The translations under genes and the position numbers were made by a program. The notes under the pieces are model-generated. The model had not been told where the DNA came from. It did no database searches and saw nothing but the letters and a program-made list of their open reading frames with translations. A DNA stretch of 17,942 nt from CAHJXF01 sp038254545. Lineage in GTDB: Bacteria > Pseudomonadota > Gammaproteobacteria > Burkholderiales > Burkholderiaceae_D. Where the stretch lies: assembly GCA_038254545.1 (NCBI GenBank), contig JBBSGB010000060.1, positions 1-17,942 of the forward strand. Reading direction: 5' to 3'. This document shows positions 1-7,525 of the stretch, piece after piece. Positions within the stretch are counted from its first letter, which is position 1, and the number at the start of each line of letters is the position of its first letter.

Positions 1-618
1 CTGCGCGATACCGATCGAACAACTGCACGGGATGCTGCGCCCATCGACAATCACCGGAAGGCACAAGGCGTTCAGCAAGCGATGCGCCATCTGCAATGCG
101 CCCTGGCGAAAGCCGATGCCAAGCGCCACCACCGCAAACTCGTCGCCGCCGAGTCTTGCGACGACATCGCCGGGTCGTACGATCTCGACCAGACGGCGCG
201 CCACTTCGATCAGCAGTTCATCGCCAGCCGCATGGCCGAGCGTGTCGTTGACGGTCTTGAAATCGTCGAGGTCGATCAACAACACAGCCACGCCGCTATC
301 GCAGGCATTCTGGTCCGCGAGCGTTTCATCGAGCAGGCGCGAGAACGCTGCACGATTGGCAATGCCGGTCAGCGCATCGGTCTCGGCCTGCTGCAGGGCC
401 TGCTGGCGCGCCGCCGACAACTCATGGGTACGCTCGGTTACGCGCCGTTCGAGATCCGATGCCAAAGTGCCCAACGCAACGTTAGCTTTATACAATTCGC
501 GCGATTTGGTCTCGAGCAATTGCTCGGCTTCGGCGCGAGCGCCGCGCTCGCGCGCGAGACGTGCTTCGATACGACGCAGCCGACCAGGATCGACGGCGAC
601 GATATCGACCGCATCCAT
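1..618 (-). CDS. GGDEF diguanylate cyclase, H-NOX partner (3' end outside window)
   Basis: Enzyme predicted to make cyclic di-GMP from two GTP in the cytosol. The 206 visible residues start with a charged helical, probably coiled-coil stretch (about residues 13-80, rich in Arg, Glu and Ala) and lead into a GGDEF domain. The domain shows the DALTGIANR entry motif (81-89), the metal-site region LLIDLDDFK (113-121) and an intact active-site GGDEF (157-161). An inhibitory I-site RPGD (148-151) lies exactly five residues before it, so product feedback is expected. The reading frame is open at the window edge, so the C-terminus is missing. The ATG lies one base after the H-NOX stop codon, so the two genes are almost certainly co-translated. 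No sensor domain is visible in this protein itself; the adjacent H-NOX is the likely input. Domain call is secure; the signal is inferred. Confidence 0.93.
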   Translation of the reverse strand, partial: MDAVDIVAVDPGRLRRIEARLARERGARAEAEQLLETKSRELYKANVALGTLASDLERRVTERTHELSAARQQALQQAETDALTGIANRAAFSRLLDETLADQNACDSGVAVLLIDLDDFKTVNDTLGHAAGDELLIEVARRLVEIVRPGDVVARLGGDEFAVVALGIGFRQGALQMAHRLLNALCLPVIVDGRSIPCSCSIGIAQ

Positions 619-619
619 C

Positions 620-1162
620 TCAGGCGAGATCGACAATGAAACGCACCGCCTGGCCGTCGCCATCGTCCAGCGGTTCCGAGCGCACGCGCGCCTCGACGCC
701 GAAGCGTTGCGCCGAGCCGGCAATCAATCCTTCGGCCAGAGTGCCCAGCCGGCGCGTGCTGCGATAGTCCATCACCAGCCGCGACGCGCTGCGCTCATGG
801 ATGGTGAAGGTCGGCAATTCGGCGTCGGGGTAGAGCTTGCGCACCTCGACGTGTATGTGGCCCTCGATGCTTTCCAGGAAGTCGAAGAGATGGCTGCAGC
901 GGCCGAAGAACTCGGGGTAGCCGCGGGCGAACGCCCCGCTCAGCTGCACGCCGAAACTCTTGACCAGGTCGGTCACCGACTCGCCGGTGTGCTCGGCGAG
1001 CGCATTGCACAGCGCCACTATCTCGGCATGATCGTAGGTGCCCACCGCGGTGTATGCGCCACCGCTGGGCAGCGTGCAGGCCTCGATGATGTCGTCCACC
1101 GCGTCTTCACCATAGCGGTTTGCGACGAAGCCGAGAAACTCTGTGAAGACGATGCCTTTCAT
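620..1162 (-). CDS. hnoX: H-NOX heme nitric-oxide-binding sensor protein
   Basis: Stand-alone cytosolic H-NOX domain of 180 residues, the usual family length. It binds heme b and signals NO (or CO) to a partner enzyme. The heme-propionate motif YxSxR is present as YRSTR (Y133, S135, R137). The proximal heme ligand is assigned as H104, in the segment GHIHVEVRKLYPDAELP. The H104-to-Y133 distance of 29 equals the H102-Y131 distance in the Thermoanaerobacter tengcongensis protein. The position matching the distal O2-stabilising tyrosine of that protein (Y140) is Leu142, which fits an NO-selective, O2-excluding pocket. An AGGA element lies 5 bases before the ATG. The stop is followed after one base by the start of the GGDEF cyclase, a partnership well known for H-NOX proteins. 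NO control of c-di-GMP synthesis is inferred from this pairing. Confidence 0.95.
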   Translation of the reverse strand: MKGIVFTEFLGFVANRYGEDAVDDIIEACTLPSGGAYTAVGTYDHAEIVALCNALAEHTGESVTDLVKSFGVQLSGAFARGYPEFFGRCSHLFDFLESIEGHIHVEVRKLYPDAELPTFTIHERSASRLVMDYRSTRRLGTLAEGLIAGSAQRFGVEARVRSEPLDDGDGQAVRFIVDLA

Positions 1163-1270
1163 GACATTCCTGCAAGTGACAGATAGCTGGCCCGGGCAGG
1201 CCGAGTCCGACAGAAGATCGCTTCCGATGCCGACGATCGCGGGACGCCGGAAGCGGGGCCGAAAGCAACC

Positions 1271-1294
1271 GAAGGCGACAGGACGCCTGCCTTC
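1271..1294 (-). terminator. Weak hairpin, possible terminator after the polysaccharide gene
   Basis: In the 199-base gap between the O-antigen ligase-like gene and hnoX, GAAGGC pairs with GCCTTC and an inner AGG pairs with CCT, with a 3-base bulge. On the minus strand it is followed by GGTTGCTTTC, which is only modestly T-rich. It may end or attenuate the upstream transcript. No convincing promoter for hnoX is visible in the gap, so read-through is equally possible. Confidence 0.3.
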
Positions 1295-1361
1295 AGTGTG
1301 CTCTCATTGGTTTCGGTCGCAGAAGCAGGAACCTGAGCGCGATGCGACGCGAGGCGCGTGA

Positions 1362-3983
1362 TCAAGGCATTCGCGCGCTCCGATCGCCGAAGGCTCTCGC
1401 TCTTCTCTTCGATCGTTCACGTGCGCTTGCCTCGACGTCGATTGCCGGTTCGACAGGTTGGAGCGCGGGCGCCAGCCCCTGCGCGGCTACACGCGTGGCT
1501 CGCGGGTTGCGCAGCATCAGGCCCAGCATCACGACGAAGTAGAACAGGAAGGCTACGCGCGGCACGTCTAGCAGGCTGTCGAAGGCGCCGACGATCACGA
1601 AGCCCACGATCGCCGCGGCGACGTACGGCGCATCGGGATGTCGCCGCGCGCGACCGAGCGCCGTGCGTATCAATGCGCCCGCGACCAGCAGCGTGAAGAG
1701 CGCCAGGCCGACGGCGCCCTGGTCGAACAACAGGTCGAGCGCGAGGTTCTTGATGTGCCATGGCAGGTGGTACTTGTCGGAGGACGAGAACCAGTGCGCC
1801 ATGCGATAGGAGAAGTCGCTGTTGGCAAGCACCTCGGCGCCACGCGGGCCGACCAGGCGAAGGCTGCGGATCTCGACGGCGAGGCCGGGAGAGGCCACCG
1901 CGACTGCGAAGAAGACCGGCTTGGGCGCATACCAGCGGGTGGCGCCGAGGCCTTTGGTGTCGAGCGGCAGCACCAGCGTCTGCCACTTGCCGGGTACGGG
2001 CTGCAGCACCGGTTCCGCGAACGCGCAGCCGGCGTTGTAGAGCAACTGCTTCTCGCAGATTTCGATGTGCAGGCCGATCAGCGACGCCGTGCGCGCCTCG
2101 ATCGTCAATACGTAGTGCGCGTTCGGTTGCACGGCGACGCGCTGCGAGATGCGAAAGAATTCACCGAAGCCCAGGTACTTGATGCGCGGTCCGGACAGCG
2201 AAAGGAAGGTCTCGCCGTTGCGACGCACGAGGTGATAGTTGCCGGGCAGCGCGGCGTCGAGCGATTCGTAGAGCGAGGTCGCGGGGAAGCGCCCGAGCCC
2301 CTTGCCGAGCAGCCATTGTTCCGGGCTCTTGAGGCGCGAGATCCCTTCGGTCCAATGCGCGATGCGGCTGTCGAGGTCGCCGCGGCTGGCCGAGAAGCGC
2401 CCGCCCATGTACGCGCCGCCCGCGAAGATCGCGACCGACCCCATCACCAGGGCGGCGAAGCCGATGGTCGCGAGTTGTTCGCGGCGCCGTGCAGGCCACA
2501 CCGGCTGCTTCACGCGCGCCGCGAAGAACGCGAGGACCACGAGCAGCACCATCACCACGACGCTGTCGCGCAGCGCACCGTGTCCGCCCCACCCACCCGC
2601 GACTACACACGCGGCGATCGCAAGCCACAGCCAGGCGATGATCGCGGCCATTGCGCTGGACGGTGTCCTGGTTCGTTCGGCATGAATCAGGCTCGCGAGG
2701 CACGCAAGGCACGCGAGTGCAAAGACGACATAGGGTCCCCTGGGCAATACGCTCGCAGCCGCGGTACCGAGTGCGCCGAGCAGCGCCGCGCCGACCAACG
2801 CGGCCAGCCACATCGCCGGTCGCGTGCGGCGGATCGACGCATCGATGGCGATCGTCAACGCGAGGACGGCGATCGCCGCGATCACCGCGCGATAGCCGCC
2901 GCCGCGAAACACCATGAAGCCGCACGCGGCCACGACGATCGCGAAGGCCCCACCCTTGGCGAGTACCCACCACAGCATGCGTCGATCGAGTCGCAGCCGT
3001 TGCCGGAACACCAGCACGACCAGCAACAACAACGAGATCGGCACCGCGAGATAGACGCCGCGCGAGAACGTCACCAGGCACGCATAGGCGGCCAGCGCGA
3101 GCACCACCGCGCCCACCACAAAGCGCGACCAATGCGCATGCCGTAGCGCCTCGCGGATTGCGAACGGAATCGTCAGCGCGAGAAAGCCGTCGAGCGCGGC
3201 GCCGCCCACGTGCATTTCCCAGAACGAGCCGGTCGCGCGATAGTCGTCAGAGAAATCGAGCAAGCCGGTGAACGCAAGACGTTCCTGCAGGACCGCGAAC
3301 GCCGCGAGGCCAAGCGCGATCGTGATGCCCAAGCCGATGCGATCGGAGCCACCGGGCTTCTTCAGTTCGCCCTGCGCGAGCGGCAATAGCAGCACCACCA
3401 GCGCGAAGCTCTTGAAGATTCGCAGGCTGTTCAATGGATCGTCGTAGCCCTGGAACCAGTCGAAGCGAAAGCCGCCCGCATCGGCGATGCCGCGCTCGAG
3501 AGCGATCGCGGTCGATGCGAGGAAAAGCGCGATCAACGCGATCGAGACGATGGAAAGATTCGCGGACAGGCCGGACGAGAAATTCGCCGACAGCTTCGTT
3601 GCGCCTCGCGCCGTGCGCATGCTTGCGCGCGCCCCGGACTGGAGCGCGAGTCCCGCGTAACCGCCGGCGCTGGTTGCCAGCACGAGCACGTCGAACTCTT
3701 CGAAGGTCAGCCAGCCGGTGCGTGGCGCGAAGCCGATGATGGGAAGCAGCGCGATCATCGCTGGCAACGCGATCGAGATGCGAACGCCGGCAAGAACACA
3801 CCATGCGATGAACAGCGCGACCGCGACCATTGGTCGAATCGGATACGCGTGCGCGATGACGAGCCCGCAGAAACCGCAGGCGAGCGCGATGCCGAGCAGG
3901 GCGATGCGCGGAAAGAGGGAGGGCCGCGAGAGCGCGTCGTTGCTGCTCAGGCGCGAGGGTGCGGCGGGATGCGTGACGGCCAT
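1362..3983 (-). CDS. O-antigen ligase/polymerase (WaaL/Wzy)-like membrane protein with large extracytoplasmic insert
   Basis: Large inner-membrane protein of 873 residues with roughly 18-20 hydrophobic segments, predicted to polymerise or ligate a surface polysaccharide. The first ~17 segments span residues 27-524, including the FSRG motif (306-309) typical of the O-antigen ligase family. A long non-hydrophobic region follows (about 525-745), then three final membrane segments (about 755-825). The family-typical loop before the last helices is visible as HWTEGISRLKSPEQWLLGKG (543-562) and the downstream HIKNLALDLLFDQGAVGLALF region (743-763). Between them, about residues 600-712 look like a beta-sandwich carbohydrate-binding-like module (FRISQRVAVQPNAHYVLTIEA, then alternating hydrophobic strands to IRSLRLVGP). 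The protein is roughly twice the usual ligase length. The start is the first ATG and has no clear Shine-Dalgarno. Substrate (O-antigen, exopolysaccharide or protein glycan) cannot be read from sequence. Confidence 0.85.
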   Translation of the reverse strand: MAVTHPAAPSRLSSNDALSRPSLFPRIALLGIALACGFCGLVIAHAYPIRPMVAVALFIAWCVLAGVRISIALPAMIALLPIIGFAPRTGWLTFEEFDVLVLATSAGGYAGLALQSGARASMRTARGATKLSANFSSGLSANLSIVSIALIALFLASTAIALERGIADAGGFRFDWFQGYDDPLNSLRIFKSFALVVLLLPLAQGELKKPGGSDRIGLGITIALGLAAFAVLQERLAFTGLLDFSDDYRATGSFWEMHVGGAALDGFLALTIPFAIREALRHAHWSRFVVGAVVLALAAYACLVTFSRGVYLAVPISLLLLVVLVFRQRLRLDRRMLWWVLAKGGAFAIVVAACGFMVFRGGGYRAVIAAIAVLALTIAIDASIRRTRPAMWLAALVGAALLGALGTAAASVLPRGPYVVFALACLACLASLIHAERTRTPSSAMAAIIAWLWLAIAACVVAGGWGGHGALRDSVVVMVLLVVLAFFAARVKQPVWPARRREQLATIGFAALVMGSVAIFAGGAYMGGRFSASRGDLDSRIAHWTEGISRLKSPEQWLLGKGLGRFPATSLYESLDAALPGNYHLVRRNGETFLSLSGPRIKYLGFGEFFRISQRVAVQPNAHYVLTIEARTASLIGLHIEICEKQLLYNAGCAFAEPVLQPVPGKWQTLVLPLDTKGLGATRWYAPKPVFFAVAVASPGLAVEIRSLRLVGPRGAEVLANSDFSYRMAHWFSSSDKYHLPWHIKNLALDLLFDQGAVGLALFTLLVAGALIRTALGRARRHPDAPYVAAAIVGFVIVGAFDSLLDVPRVAFLFYFVVMLGLMLRNPRATRVAAQGLAPALQPVEPAIDVEASARERSKRRARAFGDRSARMP

Positions 3984-4047
3984 GGGACCGAAAGCTTATT
4001 CGAGAAGCAGGGATCGAACCAGCCGGCGTGTCGCGCCAAGAAGAAAG

Positions 4048-4089
4048 CCCCGGCAGGTGAAGCCTTGCCTACCTTGTGGATCGCCGGGG
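4048..4089. other. GC-rich inverted repeat in the divergent intergenic region
   Basis: CCCCGGC (4048-4054) pairs perfectly with GCCGGGG (4083-4089), and AGGT (4055-4058) can pair with ACCT (4071-4074). An alternative internal hairpin also forms (GGCAAGG against CCTGCC on the minus strand). On the minus strand the stem is followed by CTTTCTTCTT, like an intrinsic terminator. It lies 64 bases upstream of the polysaccharide gene start and 82 bases upstream of gabD. It could be a 5'-UTR attenuator, an end for antisense RNA, or a small RNA. It matches no riboswitch class I recognise. Confidence 0.35.
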
Positions 4090-4157
4090 ACTACTGCGCG
4101 TTTCTTCGGAAAAAATACGTCCCGGCATCTGCGCTAAGCTCACGCTCATTGCCCGAC

Positions 4158-4163
4158 AGGAGG
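4158..4163 (+). promoter_or_regulatory. Shine-Dalgarno fixing the gabD start
   Basis: A perfect AGGAGG sits 8 bases before the ATG at 4172. It rules out the in-frame ATG at 4076, which would add 32 residues unlike the family and has no ribosome site. Confidence 0.85.
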
Positions 4164-4171
4164 ACTCCGCC

Positions 4172-5656
4172 ATGCTTCAGCGCGTCGAACAACGTGTGCC
4201 TTTGAAGGATCCCGAACTTTTCAAGACCACCGGCTACATCGATGGGCGGTGGGTCGATGCCGACGCCGGCGATCGATTCGCGGTCGATGACCCGGCCACC
4301 GGAAACAACATCGCGCAGGTCGCCAATCTCGGCGCCGCCGAAACCACGCGCGCGATCGCGGCAGCCGAGAAAGCGTTTCCGCTGTGGGCGAAGAAGACCG
4401 GCAAGGAACGTGCGGCGGTGATGCGCAAATGGTTCGAGCTGATGCTCGAGCATCAGAACGATCTCGCCGCATTGATGACCGCCGAGCAGGGCAAGCCGAT
4501 GGCCGAGTCGCGCGGCGAAGTGAGCTACGGCGCATCGTTCATCGAATGGTTTGCCGAAGAAGCCAAGCGCGTCGCCGGCGAGACGCTTTCGTCTCCCGAC
4601 CCGACCAAGCGCATGTTCGTGTTGAAGCAGCCGATCGGCGTGTGCGCGGCGATCACGCCCTGGAATTTTCCGATGGCGATGATCACGCGGAAAGTCGCGC
4701 CCGCGATCGCGGCCGGTTGTGCGATCGTCGTCAAGCCCGCCGAACAGACGCCTCTGACCGCGCTCGCGCTGGCTGAGCTCGCGCATCGCGCGGGCTTTCC
4801 GCCGGGCGTGTTCAACGTCGTGCCGGCCGATGGCGCGCGGTCGATCGAAGTCGGCAAGGTGCTGTGCGAAAGCACGATCGTGCGCAAGCTCTCGTTCACT
4901 GGATCGACCGCAGTCGGCCGCATCCTGATGGCGCAATGCGCGCCCACCGTCAAGAAGCTTTCGTTCGAACTCGGCGGCAACGCGCCCTTCATCGTGTTCG
5001 ACGACGCCGATGTGGACGCGGCGGTCGATGGCGCGATCGCGTCGAAGTACCGCAACACCGGACAGACCTGCGTGTGCACCAACCGCTTTTACGTGCAGGA
5101 CGATATCTACGATCGCTTCGTGGGCAAGCTCGCCGAGAAGAGTCGTTCGCTGAAGGTCGGCGTGGGTACCGAGGACGGCGTGCAGCAAGGCCCGTTGATC
5201 GACGACGCGGCGTTGAAGAAGGTCGAAGAACACGTCGCCGATGCGAAGGCCAACGGCGCAAAGGTCATCGTCGGTGGCGCGCGGCACGAGAAAGGCGGGC
5301 GCTTCTACCAGCCCACCGTGCTGGCCGACGTCACGCCACAGATGATGGTCGCCAGCGAAGAAACCTTCGGACCGGTGGCCGCGGTATTTCGCTTTACCGA
5401 CGAGGCCGATGCGGTCGCGCAGGCCAACGGCACCGAATTTGGTCTCGCCGCCTACTTCTACAGCCGCGATGTCATTCGCGCATGGCGCGTGGCCGAAGCG
5501 CTCGAGTCCGGCATGGTGGGCATCAACACCGGCATCATGTCCAACGAGGTCGCACCTTTCGGCGGCGTCAAGCAATCGGGCCTGGGCCGCGAAGGTTCGG
5601 TGCACGGCATCGAGGAATATCTCGAGATGAAGTACGTGTGTCTGGGAGGCTTCTAG
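4172..5656 (+). CDS. gabD: Succinate-semialdehyde dehydrogenase (NAD(P)+)
   Basis: Cytosolic aldehyde dehydrogenase of 494 residues (E. coli GabD is 482) that oxidises succinate semialdehyde to succinate, the last step of GABA and related amine breakdown. The Rossmann-fold region has TPWNFPMAM and the cofactor-site KPAEQTPL; FTGSTAVGR marks the nucleotide loop. The catalytic general base is E266 in FELGG. The nucleophile is C300 in NTGQTCVCTNR, 34 residues later as in E. coli GabD. The second cysteine, C302, gives the C-x-C pair that can form a redox switch in this family. The C-terminal substrate and oligomer region ends with APFGGVKQSGLGREG. The start at 4172 is set by the strong AGGAGG. 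The gene stands alone: no gabT, gabP or regulator is adjacent, so the physiological aldehyde could also be glutarate semialdehyde. It converges with the EAL gene only 6 bases away. Confidence 0.93.
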   Translation: MLQRVEQRVPLKDPELFKTTGYIDGRWVDADAGDRFAVDDPATGNNIAQVANLGAAETTRAIAAAEKAFPLWAKKTGKERAAVMRKWFELMLEHQNDLAALMTAEQGKPMAESRGEVSYGASFIEWFAEEAKRVAGETLSSPDPTKRMFVLKQPIGVCAAITPWNFPMAMITRKVAPAIAAGCAIVVKPAEQTPLTALALAELAHRAGFPPGVFNVVPADGARSIEVGKVLCESTIVRKLSFTGSTAVGRILMAQCAPTVKKLSFELGGNAPFIVFDDADVDAAVDGAIASKYRNTGQTCVCTNRFYVQDDIYDRFVGKLAEKSRSLKVGVGTEDGVQQGPLIDDAALKKVEEHVADAKANGAKVIVGGARHEKGGRFYQPTVLADVTPQMMVASEETFGPVAAVFRFTDEADAVAQANGTEFGLAAYFYSRDVIRAWRVAEALESGMVGINTGIMSNEVAPFGGVKQSGLGREGSVHGIEEYLEMKYVCLGGF

Positions 5657-5662
5657 CCCCTC

Positions 5663-7177
5663 TTAGGCGTCCACCGACTCGCGCCCCACGGGGTCGAACA
5701 CCAGAGATCGTGCGAAATCGACCGTGCCCTTGGGCTTCTTGCCGGCGGTCCATTCGAGCAGGCTGTCGGCGGGCATGGGGTGCGCGAAGAAGAAGCCCTG
5801 CAACTCGTCGCAGCCGAGTTCCAGCAGGATGTCTCGTTGCCGCGCCGTCTCGACGCCTTCGGCCACCACCCGCAGGCCGAGCGCGTGCGCCAGCCGCACC
5901 ACCGCATCCACCACCGCGCGTGCGTGATTGCCGGTGTCCAGATCGTTGATGAAGGATCGATCGATCTTCAACTGTCGCGCCGGCAGTTGCCGCAGATAGC
6001 TCAGGCTCGAATAGCCGGTGCCGAAGTCGTCGATCGAAAGATAGACGCCGATGCGACCCAGCGCATCGAGCGTGCGTTGGGTCGCGTTGATGTCCTGCAT
6101 CGCGACCGACTCGGTGATCTCGCACAACAGATGCGACGACTTCACGCCGTGTCGCCTCAGGGCGGCCGAGATGCGCGAGACCAGTTCGATTTCGTTCAAC
6201 TGGTGCACCGATAGATTGATCGCGACGCGCATCTGCACGCCGGACTGCGCCCAACTGTGCATCTGTCGGCAGGCTTCCTCGATCACCCAGTCGCCCAGGG
6301 TATTGATGTAGCCGAATTGTTCTGCGACCGGGATGAAGACGGCCGGGCTTATCGAGCCGTGTACCGGATGGGTCCAGCGCAGCAGCGCTTCGACGCCGCA
6401 GATCACGCCCCGCAGGCCATCGATCTTCGGCTGGTAATGAAGCTCCAGCTCCCCGCGCTCGATCGCCTGGCGCAGCTCGCCGATCAAGTCGAGCTGGTCG
6501 GCTGCGCCCTTGTGCATGTGCGACGCGAACATCGCATAGGTGCCTCGTCCGGCACGCTTGGCCGCCTGCATGGCGGTATCGGCGCGGGCAAGCAGCTTGT
6601 GGGCCTCGCCCTGATCCGGATAGATCACGATGCCGATCGACACGCTGATCTGTACCCGCCGCTCTGCCACGTGAAAGGGAACCTTGACGGCTTCCTGCAC
6701 GCGGACGGCAAGCTCGGTGCAAGTGTCCGCGCTCACAACGCCTTCCATGAGAATCAGGAACTGGTCGCCACCGAGGCGGGCAATGGCATCCCCAGCGCGC
6801 ACCTGGGAGCACACGCGGCGCGCCACTTCGCAAACCACCTCGTCGCTGCCGGCGTGCCCGAGGGACTCGTGGACCGGCTTGAAGCCATCGATATCGATGA
6901 AGAGCACCGCGATCTTTTCCCTATTGCTCGAGCTCGACGATGCACGATCGACACGGGCCACCGCGTGCTCGAGCCGTACCTCGAATCCCAGTCGATTAAG
7001 CAGGCCGGTCAGCGAATCGAGCATCGCGGCCTGGCGCGAATCCTGAGCAAGTGCACGCGATGGGCGAGGGCTGCGCACCCGCTTGATCAGGTAGAAGATC
7101 AGCGCGAGCGCAAGGCTTGCTATACCCAGCGAGAGAGCGTAGGTGCGAAGATCGTACGCAGCGGTCAGGTACGCCAT
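5663..7177 (-). CDS. Membrane-anchored GGDEF-EAL protein, probable c-di-GMP phosphodiesterase
   Basis: A 504-residue two-domain c-di-GMP protein. One hydrophobic segment (about residues 14-31) anchors it in the inner membrane, leaving both domains in the cytosol. The GGDEF domain (about 50-215) has DSLTGLLNR but its active site reads GGDQF (136-140). The catalytic Glu is replaced by Gln, so cyclase activity is doubtful, although the I-site RAGD (127-130) survives. The EAL domain (about 228-480) keeps its metal and catalytic residues: E263 in VEALLRW, N321, E353 in CEITES, DDFGTG (383-388), K404 in QLKIDRSF and E440 in VVAEGVET. It is therefore predicted to hydrolyse c-di-GMP to pGpG, possibly with GTP or c-di-GMP acting through the degenerate domain. 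No sensor domain is present. There is no evident ribosome site before the ATG; an inverted repeat lies 10 bases upstream. Confidence 0.93.
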   Translation of the reverse strand: MAYLTAAYDLRTYALSLGIASLALALIFYLIKRVRSPRPSRALAQDSRQAAMLDSLTGLLNRLGFEVRLEHAVARVDRASSSSSNREKIAVLFIDIDGFKPVHESLGHAGSDEVVCEVARRVCSQVRAGDAIARLGGDQFLILMEGVVSADTCTELAVRVQEAVKVPFHVAERRVQISVSIGIVIYPDQGEAHKLLARADTAMQAAKRAGRGTYAMFASHMHKGAADQLDLIGELRQAIERGELELHYQPKIDGLRGVICGVEALLRWTHPVHGSISPAVFIPVAEQFGYINTLGDWVIEEACRQMHSWAQSGVQMRVAINLSVHQLNEIELVSRISAALRRHGVKSSHLLCEITESVAMQDINATQRTLDALGRIGVYLSIDDFGTGYSSLSYLRQLPARQLKIDRSFINDLDTGNHARAVVDAVVRLAHALGLRVVAEGVETARQRDILLELGCDELQGFFFAHPMPADSLLEWTAGKKPKGTVDFARSLVFDPVGRESVDA

Positions 7178-7186
7178 ATGGGAGAG

Positions 7187-7209
7187 AAACCGGGCATGCG
7201 ACCGGGTTT
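7187..7209. repeat. Inverted repeat upstream of the GGDEF-EAL gene
   Basis: AAACCGGG and CCGGGTTT flank a 7-base loop, pairing 8 bp with one central mismatch. On the minus strand it ends in GGTTTCTCT, 10 bases before the ATG at 7177. It could end transcription from the tRNA-Gly gene, bind a regulator, or mask translation of the EAL gene. Confidence 0.35.
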
Positions 7210-7324
7210 ATGCAATGGTGAACAGCACATGAATCCACCCGGACTATCGGCAGATGCGGGGCCAAGTTGAGCGCCGAGACGCGCATCGTGAATGCGACGG
7301 AGTGGCGCGGCCAAAGCGGGTGGC

Positions 7325-7350
7325 GGCTGGCGCTTCGTGAGGCGCAAGCC
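7325..7350 (-). terminator. Hairpin downstream of tRNA-Gly
   Basis: Read on the minus strand, GGCT-t-GCGC pairs with GCGC-c-AGCC around an 8-base loop: 8 bp with one internal mismatch. It begins 8 bases after the tRNA 3' end. No T-tract follows, so it may be a 3' processing or stability element rather than a true intrinsic terminator. Confidence 0.35.
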
Positions 7351-7357
7351 CGCATTG

Positions 7358-7428
7358 AGCGGGTGACGAGAATCGAACTCGCGTATGCAGCTTGGGAAGC
7401 TGCCGTTCTGCCATTGAACTACACCCGC
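7358..7428 (-). tRNA. tRNA-Gly, anticodon CCC
   Basis: The 71-base sequence folds as a complete cloverleaf without CCA. The acceptor stem is GCGGGTG/CACCCGC (7 bp). The D-arm GTTC/GAAC has an 8-nt-class loop, and the anticodon stem GCAGC/GCTGC encloses the loop TTCCCAA. The T-arm carries TTCGATT in a GCGAG/CTCGT stem. The anticodon is CCC, reading the GGG glycine codon. The 3' CCA is not encoded (CAA follows the discriminator base), so CCA must be added after transcription. It stands alone with no other tRNA nearby. Confidence 0.96.
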
Positions 7429-7437
7429 AAGGCGCGA

Positions 7438-7443
7438 ATTGTA
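7438..7443 (-). promoter_or_regulatory. Candidate -10 element for tRNA-Gly
   Basis: TACAAT on the minus strand, 9 bases before the mature tRNA 5' end, matches the sigma-70 -10 consensus at 5 of 6 positions. No good -35 is seen at 16-18 bases upstream, so the promoter call is tentative. Confidence 0.35.
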
Positions 7444-7525
7444 GTTCAAGGCTTGGTCTGGGATGTCGTGTACGCGCCCCAGCCCCGTCGCGCCGGCGGG
7501 CATGGACGAACCGACCCTGGCCGCT

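Noticed and set aside
1159..1365. A 68-codon minus-strand frame bridging the polysaccharide gene and hnoX, starting in TTGA and ending in ATGA overlaps
   Set aside because: The overlaps are suggestive, but third-position GC is only about 62%, the sequence has no family features and a hairpin lies inside it. Probably chance.
1638..3146. Very long plus-strand open frame opposite the polysaccharide gene
   Set aside because: Antisense frame expected from GC-rich codon use; its translation is Arg/Glu/Gln-rich with no domain, while the minus-strand protein is a clear membrane enzyme.
3990..4035. T-arm-like word GGTTCGATCC on the minus strand, suggesting a tRNA
   Set aside because: No matching acceptor, D or anticodon arms could be formed around it.
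4091..5605. 504-codon minus-strand open frame opposite gabD
   Set aside because: Mirror of the gabD codons; no recognisable domain or ribosome site.
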